Source: Micromonospora humi (GTDB lineage: Bacteria > Actinomycetota > Actinomycetes > Mycobacteriales > Micromonosporaceae). From it: 64,000 bases of DNA. Location of the stretch: NCBI RefSeq assembly GCF_900090105.1, contig NZ_FMDM01000004.1, positions 1 through 64,000 on the forward strand. Direction: 5' to 3'. The notes beneath the pieces are model-generated. The model was not told the DNA's origin. It ran no database searches and was given only the letters and a program-made list of their open reading frames with translations. The position numbers were made by a program, and so were the translations under genes. This document shows positions 54,682 through 63,393 of this stretch, in pieces. How positions within the stretch are numbered: position 1 is the stretch's first letter; the number at the start of each line of letters is the position of its first letter.

Positions 54682-55784
54682 TCCCCGAGACGATCGAGGC
54701 GTACGGGGTACGCCTGCGGCGGACCGGGCCGGCCGACGTGCCGGACCTGGTGGCCGGCTGCGCCGACCCGGAGACCCGGCGGTTCCTGCCGGCCCTGCCC
54801 GACGAGTACGACGCGGACAGCGCCCGGTGGTGGATCACCGAGGGCGAGCCGGCCGTGTGGGCCGCCGGCGGCTGCGCGTACGCGATCGCCGACCCGGAAA
54901 CCGACCGGCTGCTCGGCGGCATCGGGCTGACCCGGCTCGCCGTGGCGCGGGCGGACTTCGAGATCGGCTACTGGGTGGTGCCGTGGGCCCGTGGGCGGGG
55001 CGTGGCGACCGCCGCCACCCGGGCACTCGGCGAGCGCGCCTTCGCCGCCGGCGCGGCCCGGCTGGAACTGCTCACCCACCGGGAGAACGAGGCGAGCCAA
55101 CGGGCCGCGCTGGCCTGCGGCTACCGGCACGAGGGGGTCCGTCGGGCGGCGAGCGCGGCACGCGACGGCGTACGCCACGACCTGGTGGCCTGGGTGCGGC
55201 TGGCCGACGACCCGCCCGGGCCGACCGCCCGGCTGCTGCCGGACCTGCCCGGCGGCCGGCTCACCGACGGTGTGGTGACGCTGCGCCGGCTGGAGCCGGC
55301 GGACGTCGATGCGCTGCACCGGCTGCACACGCTGCCGGAGGTGGTGGCGAACCGGGTGCCGCCGGTGCCGCCGGACCGGGAGTCGATCGCGCGACGCTGC
55401 CGGCTGGCGGCCGGCTACTGGCTGGCCGGCGACGCCGCCGACCTGGCGATCCTGGACGCGGCCACCGGCGTGCTGGTCGGCGGCTGCGCCCTGGGGTACG
55501 ACGAGCCGGCCATCGGCCAGGCCACGCTGGGCTACAGCGTGCTGCCCGAGGCCCGCGGTCGGGGGCTGGCCACCCGCGCGGTCCGGTTGCTCGCCGGCTG
55601 GGCGTTCGACGTCGGAGTGGCCCGGCTCTGGGCCGGCACCCGGGTGGAGAACGTCGCCTCCCAGCGGGTGCTGGAACGGGCCGGCTTCCGGCGGGAGGGG
55701 GTGCTGCGCGGGCGGATGCCCGGCGTGGACGGCGCCCGCACCGACTCGGTGGTCTTCGGCCGGCTGGCCTCGGACCGGGACTGA
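54678..55784 (+). CDS. Second double GNAT-domain acetyltransferase
   Basis: 368 residues from GTG 54678, set by a GTGA overlap. Again two GNAT domains: VVPWARGRGVATAATRAL with HRENEASQRAALACGYRHEG, and LPEARGRGLATRAVRLLAG with RVENVASQRVLERAGFRREG. With the gene before it, four GNAT domains are made from one transcript. The two genes are probably an old duplication. No membrane segment. Confidence 0.87.
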   Translation: MIPETIEAYGVRLRRTGPADVPDLVAGCADPETRRFLPALPDEYDADSARWWITEGEPAVWAAGGCAYAIADPETDRLLGGIGLTRLAVARADFEIGYWVVPWARGRGVATAATRALGERAFAAGAARLELLTHRENEASQRAALACGYRHEGVRRAASAARDGVRHDLVAWVRLADDPPGPTARLLPDLPGGRLTDGVVTLRRLEPADVDALHRLHTLPEVVANRVPPVPPDRESIARRCRLAAGYWLAGDAADLAILDAATGVLVGGCALGYDEPAIGQATLGYSVLPEARGRGLATRAVRLLAGWAFDVGVARLWAGTRVENVASQRVLERAGFRREGVLRGRMPGVDGARTDSVVFGRLASDRD

Positions 55785-55785
55785 G

Positions 55786-55815
55786 CGGGGCCCCCGCGAG
55801 CGGGTGGGGGCCCCG
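55786..55815. terminator. Bidirectional terminator between GNAT gene and hpf
   Basis: CGGGGCCCCC (55786-55795) pairs with GGGGGCCCCG (55806-55815), a perfect 10-bp stem with a 10-base loop, inside the 47-base gap between the two convergent genes. Confidence 0.75.
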
Positions 55816-55831
55816 GATCAGGGTCAACGGG

Positions 55832-56476
55832 TCAGGTGTCGAGCGAGATGATGCCGTAGTCGTAGGCGCGGCGGCGGTAGACCACACTCGGGCGGCCGGA
55901 CTCCTTGTCCAGGAACAGGTAGAAGTCGTGGCCGACCAGCTCCATCTGGAACAACGCGTCGTCGACGGTCATGGGTTCGGCGGGGTGGACCTTCTCCCGG
56001 GCGATGTGCCACGGCTGGTCGTCGGGCTCCTCGTGACCGCTCTGGTCGGGACGGTCGGCCACGGCAGTGGCCGTGCCGTGCCCGTTGAGCGACGCCAGCC
56101 CCGGCCCGTCGAGGTCGGCCACCGGCAGGCCGGCGGTCGCGGCGGCCACCGAGAGCGGCGCGTGCCGCCCGCGGTGCACCCGGCGGCGGTCGGCCGCCCG
56201 ACGGAAACGGGTGTCCAGCTTGGCGATGGCGGCGTCGAGCGCGCTGTAGAAGTCGTTCGTGCAGGCCTCGGCCCGGATCACCGGGCCGCGCGTGACGCAG
56301 GTGATCTCCACCCGCTGGCAGTGGTCGGCCTGGCGCGGATTGCGCTCGTGGAACAACTCCACATCCACGCGAATGAGCTTGTGGTCGTAGCGTTCGATCT
56401 TTGCGAGTTTCTCGGCTACGTGCACCCGGTAATGGTCCGGCACTTCGACGTTACGGCCCTTGACCACGATGTCCAC
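55832..56476 (-). CDS. hpf: Long-form ribosome hibernation promoting factor
   Basis: 214 residues from GTG 56476 with GGGAGG just upstream. The N-terminal domain (MDIVVKGRNVEVPDHYRVHVAEKL) binds the 30S decoding region. The C-terminal domain (HIAREKVHPAEPMTVDDALF to VVYRRRAYDYGIISL) drives dimerisation into 100S ribosomes. A variable Ala/Gly linker lies between. In actinobacteria long HPF acts in stationary phase, stress or hypoxia. The 250-base upstream gap presumably holds its promoter, but I could not assign a sigma factor. Confidence 0.94.
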   Translation of the reverse strand: MDIVVKGRNVEVPDHYRVHVAEKLAKIERYDHKLIRVDVELFHERNPRQADHCQRVEITCVTRGPVIRAEACTNDFYSALDAAIAKLDTRFRRAADRRRVHRGRHAPLSVAAATAGLPVADLDGPGLASLNGHGTATAVADRPDQSGHEEPDDQPWHIAREKVHPAEPMTVDDALFQMELVGHDFYLFLDKESGRPSVVYRRRAYDYGIISLDT

Positions 56477-56726
56477 GTGACCTCCCTTGTTCGGACGGTC
56501 GTTCGGTCCGGATCGTCCGGTCGACGCGCCTGGGAGAGCTCCGCTCGGCGTCGACCGGTGGTGTTCGGCTACGCCTCCTTCCAGTGCCGGGGGAAGGTTG
56601 GCATCCTCACTACCCCCGACACCGAAACGCTAACTCCTGTTCGGCCGGCAGTCACCCCCGGTTGCCGAGAGCGGTCGCGAAATTTAACACCTCATACACC
56701 ATGGGGTGAAAGGGATGCACGAAGCG

Positions 56727-57431
56727 TCACCATCGCCGCCGCTTTTGCGTTGCCGCGAGCACCGCCGCGACCTTTGGCGTCATTCCCGCGCCGCGCAATT
56801 TCCGGCTCGCCGCCGCCAGCGTGGCACCGGTGGTGACGATGTCGTCGAGCAGCACCACGGTTCCCGCCGACGCCGCCGACGCCGGCCGGCGCAGCCGGAA
56901 CGCCGACTCCGCCGCCGCGGCCCGGCCGGCGCTGTCCAGCGCCACCGAGTCCGGCCGGGGCGACGCCCGCAGCGGCCGCCGCACATGCACCTGCCAGCCG
57001 GCCGCGCGCAGCCGCGCCGCGGCCGGACGCACCATCCGCTCCAGGTGGTCGCCGTACCGCGCCCGCGCCGCCCGGGCGGTGTCCGGCACCCACACCAGGG
57101 TCACCGGGCCGGGCTGCTGCCCCACCGCCACGGCCACCACCTCGGCCAGCAACGCGCCCAGCGGCCGGGCCAGCCCGTGCCGGCCCCGTTCCTTGTACGC
57201 CAGCAGTCCCTCGCGCAGCGCCCCGGCGTACGGGCCGAGGGCGACGCAGGGCGGCAGGTCGGGGGGCGCCGGATCGGGGCGGGTCGGCCCGGGGCGCAAC
57301 GACTCCAGCTCGTCCACGCAGCGCGGGCAGAAGCCCTGCCGCAGCCCCGGTGCGCACGCCGCGCAGCCGGCGCACCCGGTCGGCAGCACCAGATCGGTCA
57401 GGTCCGAGAAGAGCCCGCCCAGATCCGGCAC
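56727..57431 (-). CDS. comFC: ComF-family phosphoribosyltransferase-like protein
   Basis: 234 residues. The N-terminal Cys cluster CAGCAACAPG...CPRC would bind zinc. The C-terminal PRTase fold has the PRPP loop VVLLDDIVTTGATLAAA. ComFC proteins support DNA uptake or recombination in competent bacteria; in actinobacteria their role is not settled. The gene starts seven bases after the lpqB stop, so it belongs to the mtrA-mtrB-lpqB transcript. Confidence 0.9.
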   Translation of the reverse strand: MPDLGGLFSDLTDLVLPTGCAGCAACAPGLRQGFCPRCVDELESLRPGPTRPDPAPPDLPPCVALGPYAGALREGLLAYKERGRHGLARPLGALLAEVVAVAVGQQPGPVTLVWVPDTARAARARYGDHLERMVRPAAARLRAAGWQVHVRRPLRASPRPDSVALDSAGRAAAAESAFRLRRPASAASAGTVVLLDDIVTTGATLAAASRKLRGAGMTPKVAAVLAATQKRRRW

Positions 57432-57438
57432 CGGAGCC

Positions 57439-59256
57439 TCAGTAGAGGAAGAAGGGCGCGGTCGGGTTGACCACCCGGCTGCCCGCCGGCAGGTCCAGCA
57501 CCTGCTGGCGCTTGATGAACCCGAACGGGTTGTTCTGGTAGGCCGCGCCGTTCGCCTCGTACATGAACGAGAACGCCGGCAGCCCGCGGTCCCCGCTGCC
57601 CGGATACCCGGCGAGCTGGGTCACCACCGCCGAACCGATGTCGTTCTTGAGCGGGGAGTCGAAGACACCGTCGACGCTCACCTGGTGGATGACCGGACGC
57701 CGGTCCGGGTCGTTGCCGGCGAGAACCAGTTGGTCCTCCGAGATCCAGTCGGCGGCCGTGACGCCGGTCAGCACCGTCGGCAGCCGACGCGGTTGGCCCA
57801 GGCTGACCACGCCACCGTCGACGTTCACCGGCGCGACGTAGACCGCGCCGCCGCTCACCAGCGTGATCCGGTGACCGTCGAGGGACCCGGCCACCGCCAC
57901 CACCTTCCCGGCCACGTTGAGCGGGACCGGGCTGAGCCCGGCCGCCCCGTCGAACCGGTAGAGCTTGCCGTCCGCCGCCACCAGACCCGCCGGGTGGGCC
58001 CCGTCCAGCGAGCGCAGCCAGGTGGGTCGACTCATCGTGCCGAACGTCGCCGCGTTGCTGTTGAACACCGCCACCGGATCGAGGCCGGTGCCCACCTTGA
58101 GCCGGAGGCGCCGGTCCGGCCCGGTCACCACCATCGCGGCGAGCACCTGCTCGTCGGCGTGGGCGATCGACGCGGACACCACGTTGCGGTTCTCCGTGGC
58201 CAGGAGCGGCACCGAGCCCCGCCGCTCACTGGCGAGCGCGAGAGGATGGATGACGCCGTCGTAGACGCTGAACCGCGTCGGATCCACCCCACGCGGGTAG
58301 GCGTCGTGCTCGGTGCGCTCCCGCGCCAGGTCGACGCTGAACCGCTTCTGGTTCTGGATCTTCAGGTCGAGCTGGCCGGTCAGCCCCGGCAGCGACCACG
58401 CCAGCTGGGTGCCGAGCCGGGCCAACCGCTCCTCGTTGGCCCCGGGCATGTCCAGGTTGACCTCCCACTGGGAGTTCCCGCCGGTGGCGTTGTTGATCGG
58501 CCGGGTCCGGTCGGGCAGCCCGGTCACCCCGGGCCTCAGCCAGTCGGACGGGCCGCCGGCCAGCCACTTCACCACCTCGGTGACGAGGCGTTCGGCCGGC
58601 ACCGCAGGCAGGTAGCGCAGGTCGGGCACCAGACGGGTCTGGTCCGAGTTCCAGAAGTAGACCTTGTGCTGGCGGTAGAACTCACGCAACGCCGAGTCGC
58701 TGGTCAACAGCACGTTCGGCAGCCGAGTGATCAACAACCCGCTGCCGGGAGGCTCGGCGCGGCGCAGCTCGAAGACGTACTCAGTCTCGGTGGCCTCCGG
58801 CGGACCGAGCGTGCCGTCGGCGCCCAGCACCCCGATCTGCTGCACCTTGAGCCGGACCGTGCTGGTGCCCTCGTTGTTCAGCGGGGTGCTCTCCTTCGCC
58901 CGCAGCCGCACCACGGTCAGCTCGATCTCGCTGGTCTGCGGCTTGCCCGGGAGCTGGTTCCGGGCCTCGCCGGCGAGGAACGTGCGCGCCCGCGCGTAGG
59001 CCTGGTCCCGCTCCCCGGCGGCGGCCGCCCGCAGGTAGTTCTCGATGAACGGCACGGGCTCGTCGCTGTCGGTCGGCGCCGGCGGCGAGGCCGGGGGCCC
59101 GTTGAGCGAGCCGGGCTCGGCGACCGGCACCGAGCCGTCGACCTGGACGTCGGTCTCGGCCGGGATGCCACAGCCGGCCGGGAACAGCAGCACGCCGGCC
59201 AGCAGCCCGACCACCAGGCGCCGCACTCGCCGGCCCGGCCCGCTCCTCGCGCTCAT
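57439..59256 (-). CDS. lpqB: Lipoprotein LpqB, accessory of MtrAB
   Basis: 605 residues. Basic N-terminus, hydrophobic core and lipobox ending AGC (Cys at about 29). A GerMN-type region occupies the first half (ENYLRAAAAGERDQAYARA, LLTSDSALREFYRQHKVYF), then a beta-propeller-like LpqB C-terminal domain. LpqB interacts with the MtrB external domain and tunes MtrA phosphorylation. The start overlaps the mtrB stop by four bases. Confidence 0.95.
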   Translation of the reverse strand: MSARSGPGRRVRRLVVGLLAGVLLFPAGCGIPAETDVQVDGSVPVAEPGSLNGPPASPPAPTDSDEPVPFIENYLRAAAAGERDQAYARARTFLAGEARNQLPGKPQTSEIELTVVRLRAKESTPLNNEGTSTVRLKVQQIGVLGADGTLGPPEATETEYVFELRRAEPPGSGLLITRLPNVLLTSDSALREFYRQHKVYFWNSDQTRLVPDLRYLPAVPAERLVTEVVKWLAGGPSDWLRPGVTGLPDRTRPINNATGGNSQWEVNLDMPGANEERLARLGTQLAWSLPGLTGQLDLKIQNQKRFSVDLARERTEHDAYPRGVDPTRFSVYDGVIHPLALASERRGSVPLLATENRNVVSASIAHADEQVLAAMVVTGPDRRLRLKVGTGLDPVAVFNSNAATFGTMSRPTWLRSLDGAHPAGLVAADGKLYRFDGAAGLSPVPLNVAGKVVAVAGSLDGHRITLVSGGAVYVAPVNVDGGVVSLGQPRRLPTVLTGVTAADWISEDQLVLAGNDPDRRPVIHQVSVDGVFDSPLKNDIGSAVVTQLAGYPGSGDRGLPAFSFMYEANGAAYQNNPFGFIKRQQVLDLPAGSRVVNPTAPFFLY

Positions 59257-61004
59257 GGTCGGACCTCCGCGGGCTCGGTGTCGGCGGGACCGATGGCCAG
59301 CGCCCCCGCGCCGCTGCCCGGGCCGATGGCGAGCAGGCCGCCGTCACGCGGCCCGCCGAACGGCAGGGTGGCGTCGGCCGGCACCAGTCGCAGCGGCGAG
59401 GTGGTGAGCCGGTCGCCGGCCCGGGCCGGCAGGGTCAGCCGGAACTGGGCGCCCTGCCCCGGCGCGCCCCACGCCTCCAGCCAGCCGCCGTGCAGCCGGG
59501 CATCCTCCAGGCTGATCGACAACCCGAGGCCGGTGCCACCGGTCTGTCGGGCCCGGGACGGGTCGGCCCGCCAGAACCGGTTGAAGACCAGCTTCTCCTC
59601 GCCCGGCTTCAGGCCGACGCCGTGGTCCCGCACGGTGACCGCCACCGCGCTCTGGTCCATCCCCAGGGTGATCCGCACCGGCTTGGCCTCGCCGTGCTCG
59701 ACCGCGTTGCCGACCAGGTTGCGCAGCACCCGCTCGACCCGGCGCGGGTCGACCTCGGCGATCACCGGCGTGCCCGGCAGGTCCAGCTCGATGGCGACCC
59801 CGACCCGCTCGGCCAGCCCGGCCAGCCGCTCGGTCACCCGGTGCACCACCGGCACCAGATCGGTGGGCTCGCTGTCCAGCACCGCGAAGCCGGCGTCGAA
59901 CCGGCTGATCTCCAGCAGGTCGGTGAGCAGCTCCTCGAACCGGTCCAGCTCGGCCTGGAGCAGCTCGGCGCTGCGGGCCACCGCCGGCTCGAACCCGTCG
60001 CGCTCGGTGAAGATCAGGTCGGCCGCCATCCGCACCGTGGTCAACGGGGTACGCAGCTCGTGCGAGACGTCCGAGGTGAACCGGCGTTGCAGGCGGGACA
60101 TCTCCTCCAGCCGGAGGATCTGCCGTTGCAGGTTGGTCGCCATCTGGTTGAACGAGGCGGCGAGCAGGGCCAGGTCGTCCTCGCCGGAGACCACCATGCG
60201 CTGGTCGAGCAGCCCGGCGGAGAGCCGCTGGGCGGTGCGCGCGGCGACCCGGACCGGGGTCACCACCAGGCGGGTGACGAGGGCGGCCAGCAGCCCGAGC
60301 AGGAGCACCAGGGCCACGCCGGTGGCCACCACCGTGGCGCGGGCGTCGGCCGCCGTGGCGTCCTGCCGGGCCAGGGGTACGAGGTAGTAGAGCTCGACCT
60401 GCCCGAACTTGGTCGGCACCGGGGAGCCGTAGACCAGGTATTTCGTGCGCTCCCCGCCGAGCGCGCCGGTGCGGATCCGGTGGGCCACCTTGCCGGACGC
60501 CACGGCGCTCCGCAGCTCGTCGCCGATCACCGACCGGACCGGCACGTCCGGTGACACCCGCGGCTCGATGAACTCGGCGAAGTTGTCGGCGGTGATCGCC
60601 ACCACCACGCCGCTGGTCTGCGCCGGGTCACCGCCGGCCAGGTAGTTGACCGTGCCGTCGATGGTGTCCTGGAGCTGGGCCTCCTGCGGCTGGCTGTAGA
60701 GGTTGAACTGCTTCGCGGCGTACTCGCTGCCGTTGTTCAGCCGCAACCGGACGTCGGTCTGGGCATTCTCCAGCAGGATGTTGGTGATCTTGTCGGCGAT
60801 CAGGTAGGCGAAACCGCCCACCAGCAGACTCGACGCCACCAGCGTGATGGTGACCACGCGGACCTGGAGCGACCGCCGCCAGGCCTGGCGCACGCCCGCG
60901 ACGAACCGGACCGACCGGCCGACCAGGTCGCGCCGGAGCGCCCGCACGGCGTGCAGCCGGCGGGACGCGTGAGTCGGCGGGTCGGGCAGCGAGGCGGTCA
61001 CCAC
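59253..61004 (-). CDS. mtrB: Sensor histidine kinase MtrB
   Basis: 583 residues. Membrane helices at about 50-70 and 226-247 enclose an external sensor domain; a HAMP domain follows, then the HisKA box with His315 in FTSDVSHELRTPLTTVRMA and an ATPase domain with FWRADPSRARQTGGTGLGL. It phosphorylates MtrA to coordinate division, wall metabolism and development in actinobacteria. It lies 13 bases after mtrA and overlaps lpqB. Confidence 0.95.
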   Translation of the reverse strand: MVTASLPDPPTHASRRLHAVRALRRDLVGRSVRFVAGVRQAWRRSLQVRVVTITLVASSLLVGGFAYLIADKITNILLENAQTDVRLRLNNGSEYAAKQFNLYSQPQEAQLQDTIDGTVNYLAGGDPAQTSGVVVAITADNFAEFIEPRVSPDVPVRSVIGDELRSAVASGKVAHRIRTGALGGERTKYLVYGSPVPTKFGQVELYYLVPLARQDATAADARATVVATGVALVLLLGLLAALVTRLVVTPVRVAARTAQRLSAGLLDQRMVVSGEDDLALLAASFNQMATNLQRQILRLEEMSRLQRRFTSDVSHELRTPLTTVRMAADLIFTERDGFEPAVARSAELLQAELDRFEELLTDLLEISRFDAGFAVLDSEPTDLVPVVHRVTERLAGLAERVGVAIELDLPGTPVIAEVDPRRVERVLRNLVGNAVEHGEAKPVRITLGMDQSAVAVTVRDHGVGLKPGEEKLVFNRFWRADPSRARQTGGTGLGLSISLEDARLHGGWLEAWGAPGQGAQFRLTLPARAGDRLTTSPLRLVPADATLPFGGPRDGGLLAIGPGSGAGALAIGPADTEPAEVRP

Positions 61005-61017
61005 AGTGCTGCCCAGG

Positions 61018-61707
61018 TTATCCGGTGCCCGCCTTGTAGCCCACGCCCCGAACGGTGAGGATGATTTCGGGTCGCTCCGGGTCCGGCTCGATCTTGGCGC
61101 GCAGCCGCTGCACGTGCACGTTGACCAGCCGGGTGTCGGCGGCGTGCCTGTAGCCCCACACCTGCTCCAGCAGCACCTCGCGGGTGAAGACCTGGCGCGG
61201 CTTGCGGGCGAGCGCGACCAGCAGGTCGAACTCGAGCGGCGTCAGCTTCACCTCCTCGGCGTCCCGGCTGACCGTGTGCGCCGGCACGTCGATGGTGATC
61301 TGGTTGCCGGGCGGGCCGATGGTGAGCAGCTCCGGCGCGACGTCCTCGCCGCGCCGCAACCGGGCCCGCATCCGGGCCACCAGCTCCTTGGGCTTGAACG
61401 GCTTGACCACGTAGTCGTCGGCGCCGGACTCCAGCCCCAGCACCACGTCGACGGTGTCGCTCTTGGCGGTCAGCATCACGATGGGCACGCCGGACTCGGC
61501 CCGGATCGCCCGGGCCACGTCGATGCCGCTCATGCCGGGCAGCATCAGGTCCAGCAGGACGATGTCGGGCCGGCTGTCGCGGAACGCGGCCAATGCCCGT
61601 TCTCCGTCGGCGACGAAGGACGGCACGAAGCCCTCGCTGCGCAGCACGATGCCGAGCATCTCGGCAAGGGCGGGGTCGTCGTCGACCACGAGTACGCGGG
61701 CTCTCAT
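61018..61707 (-). CDS. mtrA: Response regulator MtrA
   Basis: 229 residues from ATG 61707. Receiver with VVDDDPALAEML, phospho-acceptor Asp53 (LLDLMLPG), Thr80 and Lys102. OmpR-type winged helix with LTPLEFDLLVALARKPRQVF and RLVNVHVQRLRAKIEP. This conserved, often essential regulator heads the mtrA-mtrB-lpqB-comFC operon. It is divergent from the membrane operon at 61919; the 211-base gap between them may hold MtrA sites, but I could not pick out a clear pair. Confidence 0.96.
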   Translation of the reverse strand: MRARVLVVDDDPALAEMLGIVLRSEGFVPSFVADGERALAAFRDSRPDIVLLDLMLPGMSGIDVARAIRAESGVPIVMLTAKSDTVDVVLGLESGADDYVVKPFKPKELVARMRARLRRGEDVAPELLTIGPPGNQITIDVPAHTVSRDAEEVKLTPLEFDLLVALARKPRQVFTREVLLEQVWGYRHAADTRLVNVHVQRLRAKIEPDPERPEIILTVRGVGYKAGTG

Positions 61708-61918
61708 GGGGTTTATCGTTCCATCCCCGTTCAGTCGGAGGTCGGAGTCTTTCCGGCACGGTAGCGCCGAGCGCGCCCGTGCACCACAGCCGGCGGCGCG
61801 CCCGGACGGCGTGGCGCGCCTCGGCGGACGGGTCCACCGGATGCGGACCCGCCGTGCAACCATGATCCCCCGGGTGTCGCCCCGCCCGCCACCTCTGCCC
61901 CGCCGCCCAGGAGAACGC

Positions 61919-62773
61919 GTGTCCGACGCCGGCCCGACCGCGGTGCTCCCGCGCCGCCCGCTGACCGTCGGCGAGCTGCTGGACGCCGCCGTCCTGCTCC
62001 TGCGTGACCAGGCCCGGGTGCTCCTTCCGCTGGCCCTCCCGCTGGCGCTGGCCGAGCAGGTCCTGCTCCACCCGGTGCGGATGCTGGCCGGCGCCCACCC
62101 GCCGGGCTGGTGGCCGGGCGGCTGGGCCGGCGGTGAGCCGCGCCTCGGCTGGTACTGGCTGCTGCTCGCGGTCGGCGCCGCCACCGAAGCCATGATCATC
62201 GCGTTGCTGGGCAATCCGGCCGCGCGTGGCGGCGGCGCGGCGCTGCTCGGCCGCCGCCTCGCGCCGTCGGAGCTGCTGCGCGCCGCCCGCCCGGGCGCGA
62301 CAGTGCTCGCCGCGGTCACGGTCGGGCTGATCGTCGGCCTCGCCGGGCTGGCCGGCCCCGCCTGGTTCGTGGCGTACGGGCTGCTCGGCCTGGTGGTGCC
62401 GGTGCTGATGCTCGACGGGGTGCCGGCACACCGGGCCCCGGGGCGGGCGGTCCGGCTCGCCGGCCGGGTCGGCGGGCGCGCCGGCGCCGTCCGGCTGCTC
62501 GGCTACCTGGGCTGGTGGCTGGTCCGGGTGGGCATCGGGTTGGGTGTCCCCTACGGTCTCGGGCTGCTGGGCCTGTTCGACGTGTCGGCCTGGGCGCTGC
62601 CGGTGGCGGTCGCCGCGCAGGCGGCGGTGAACACGCTCGCCTACCCGGCGCTGGCCTGCCTGGACGCGGTGCTGCACCTGGAGACCCGGATCCGCACCGA
62701 GGGGTTGGACATCCGGCTCTCCCGCGCGCCGGCCGGCGTACCGGAGCCCGTGCTGCTGGCGGCCCGGCGGTGA
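61919..62773 (+). CDS. Polytopic membrane protein upstream of DUF4129 gene
   Basis: 284 residues from GTG 61919 with AGGAG five bases before it. About six membrane helices, with a start (LTVGELLDAAVLLLRDQARVLLPLAL) seen in glycerophosphoryl-diester-phosphodiesterase-type membrane proteins of actinobacteria. No catalytic motif. It is coupled by GTGA overlap to the DUF4129 gene, and so belongs to the common membrane-DUF4129-DUF4350-MoxR type operon. Confidence 0.8.
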   Translation: MSDAGPTAVLPRRPLTVGELLDAAVLLLRDQARVLLPLALPLALAEQVLLHPVRMLAGAHPPGWWPGGWAGGEPRLGWYWLLLAVGAATEAMIIALLGNPAARGGGAALLGRRLAPSELLRAARPGATVLAAVTVGLIVGLAGLAGPAWFVAYGLLGLVVPVLMLDGVPAHRAPGRAVRLAGRVGGRAGAVRLLGYLGWWLVRVGIGLGVPYGLGLLGLFDVSAWALPVAVAAQAAVNTLAYPALACLDAVLHLETRIRTEGLDIRLSRAPAGVPEPVLLAARR

Positions 62774-63393
62774 GCCGGTGGTGGACCGAGACGGTCGCCG
62801 CGCTCGGTGATGTGGTGCCCCTGCCGCTGGCCGCGTTGCTGCTCCTGGCCGCCGCGCTGCTCGCCGCCCTGGCCTGGTATTCCTTCCCGGCCTGGGTGCC
62901 GCGCCGGCTGCCCCGGTTCACGCTGCCCCGGTTCCGCCGGCCCCGGCTGCCCCGGTTCCGGTTCCGGCTGCCCCGGTTCCGGCGACCTCGCCCGCGCCGG
63001 CCCACCCGCCGACGCCGGACGGACCTGCCGGCGGCGCGCGTGCCCGCCCCCCGGGAGGCGCCGGCCGACCCGGTCGACCACCCCGCCACGGCCGACCGGC
63101 TGGCCGCCGAGGGCCGCTACGCCGAGGCGGTCCGGGAACGGCTGCGCGAGATGGTCCGGCTCCTGGTCACCCGGCAGCTGGTGGAGCCGCGGGCCGGGCT
63201 CACCGTCACCGAGGTGACCGAGGCCGCGGCGCGGAACCGGCCGACGCTGCGGCCGACCCTGCACGCCGCCGGCACCATCTTCTCCGACCTCTGGTACGCC
63301 CGACGCCCCGCCACCGCCGGGCACGACCAGCGGATGCGCGCCCTCGCCGCCGACCTGCGGCGTGAGCTGACCGGCGAGGAGGAATCGCGGTGA
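62770..63393 (+). CDS. DUF4129 domain membrane protein
   Basis: 207 residues from GTG 62770 (overlap with previous stop). One membrane helix (about 17-37), then a strongly basic stretch built from LPRF/FRRPR repeats (LPRFTLPRFRRPRLPRF), and a C-terminal DUF4129 domain (RLAAEGRYAEAVRERLREMV, AAGTIFSDLWYARRPATAGH). DUF4129 often sits with transglutaminase or MoxR genes. The basic repeat may bind acidic lipid or polymer (inference). Confidence 0.85.
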   Translation: MSRWWTETVAALGDVVPLPLAALLLLAAALLAALAWYSFPAWVPRRLPRFTLPRFRRPRLPRFRFRLPRFRRPRPRRPTRRRRTDLPAARVPAPREAPADPVDHPATADRLAAEGRYAEAVRERLREMVRLLVTRQLVEPRAGLTVTEVTEAAARNRPTLRPTLHAAGTIFSDLWYARRPATAGHDQRMRALAADLRRELTGEEESR

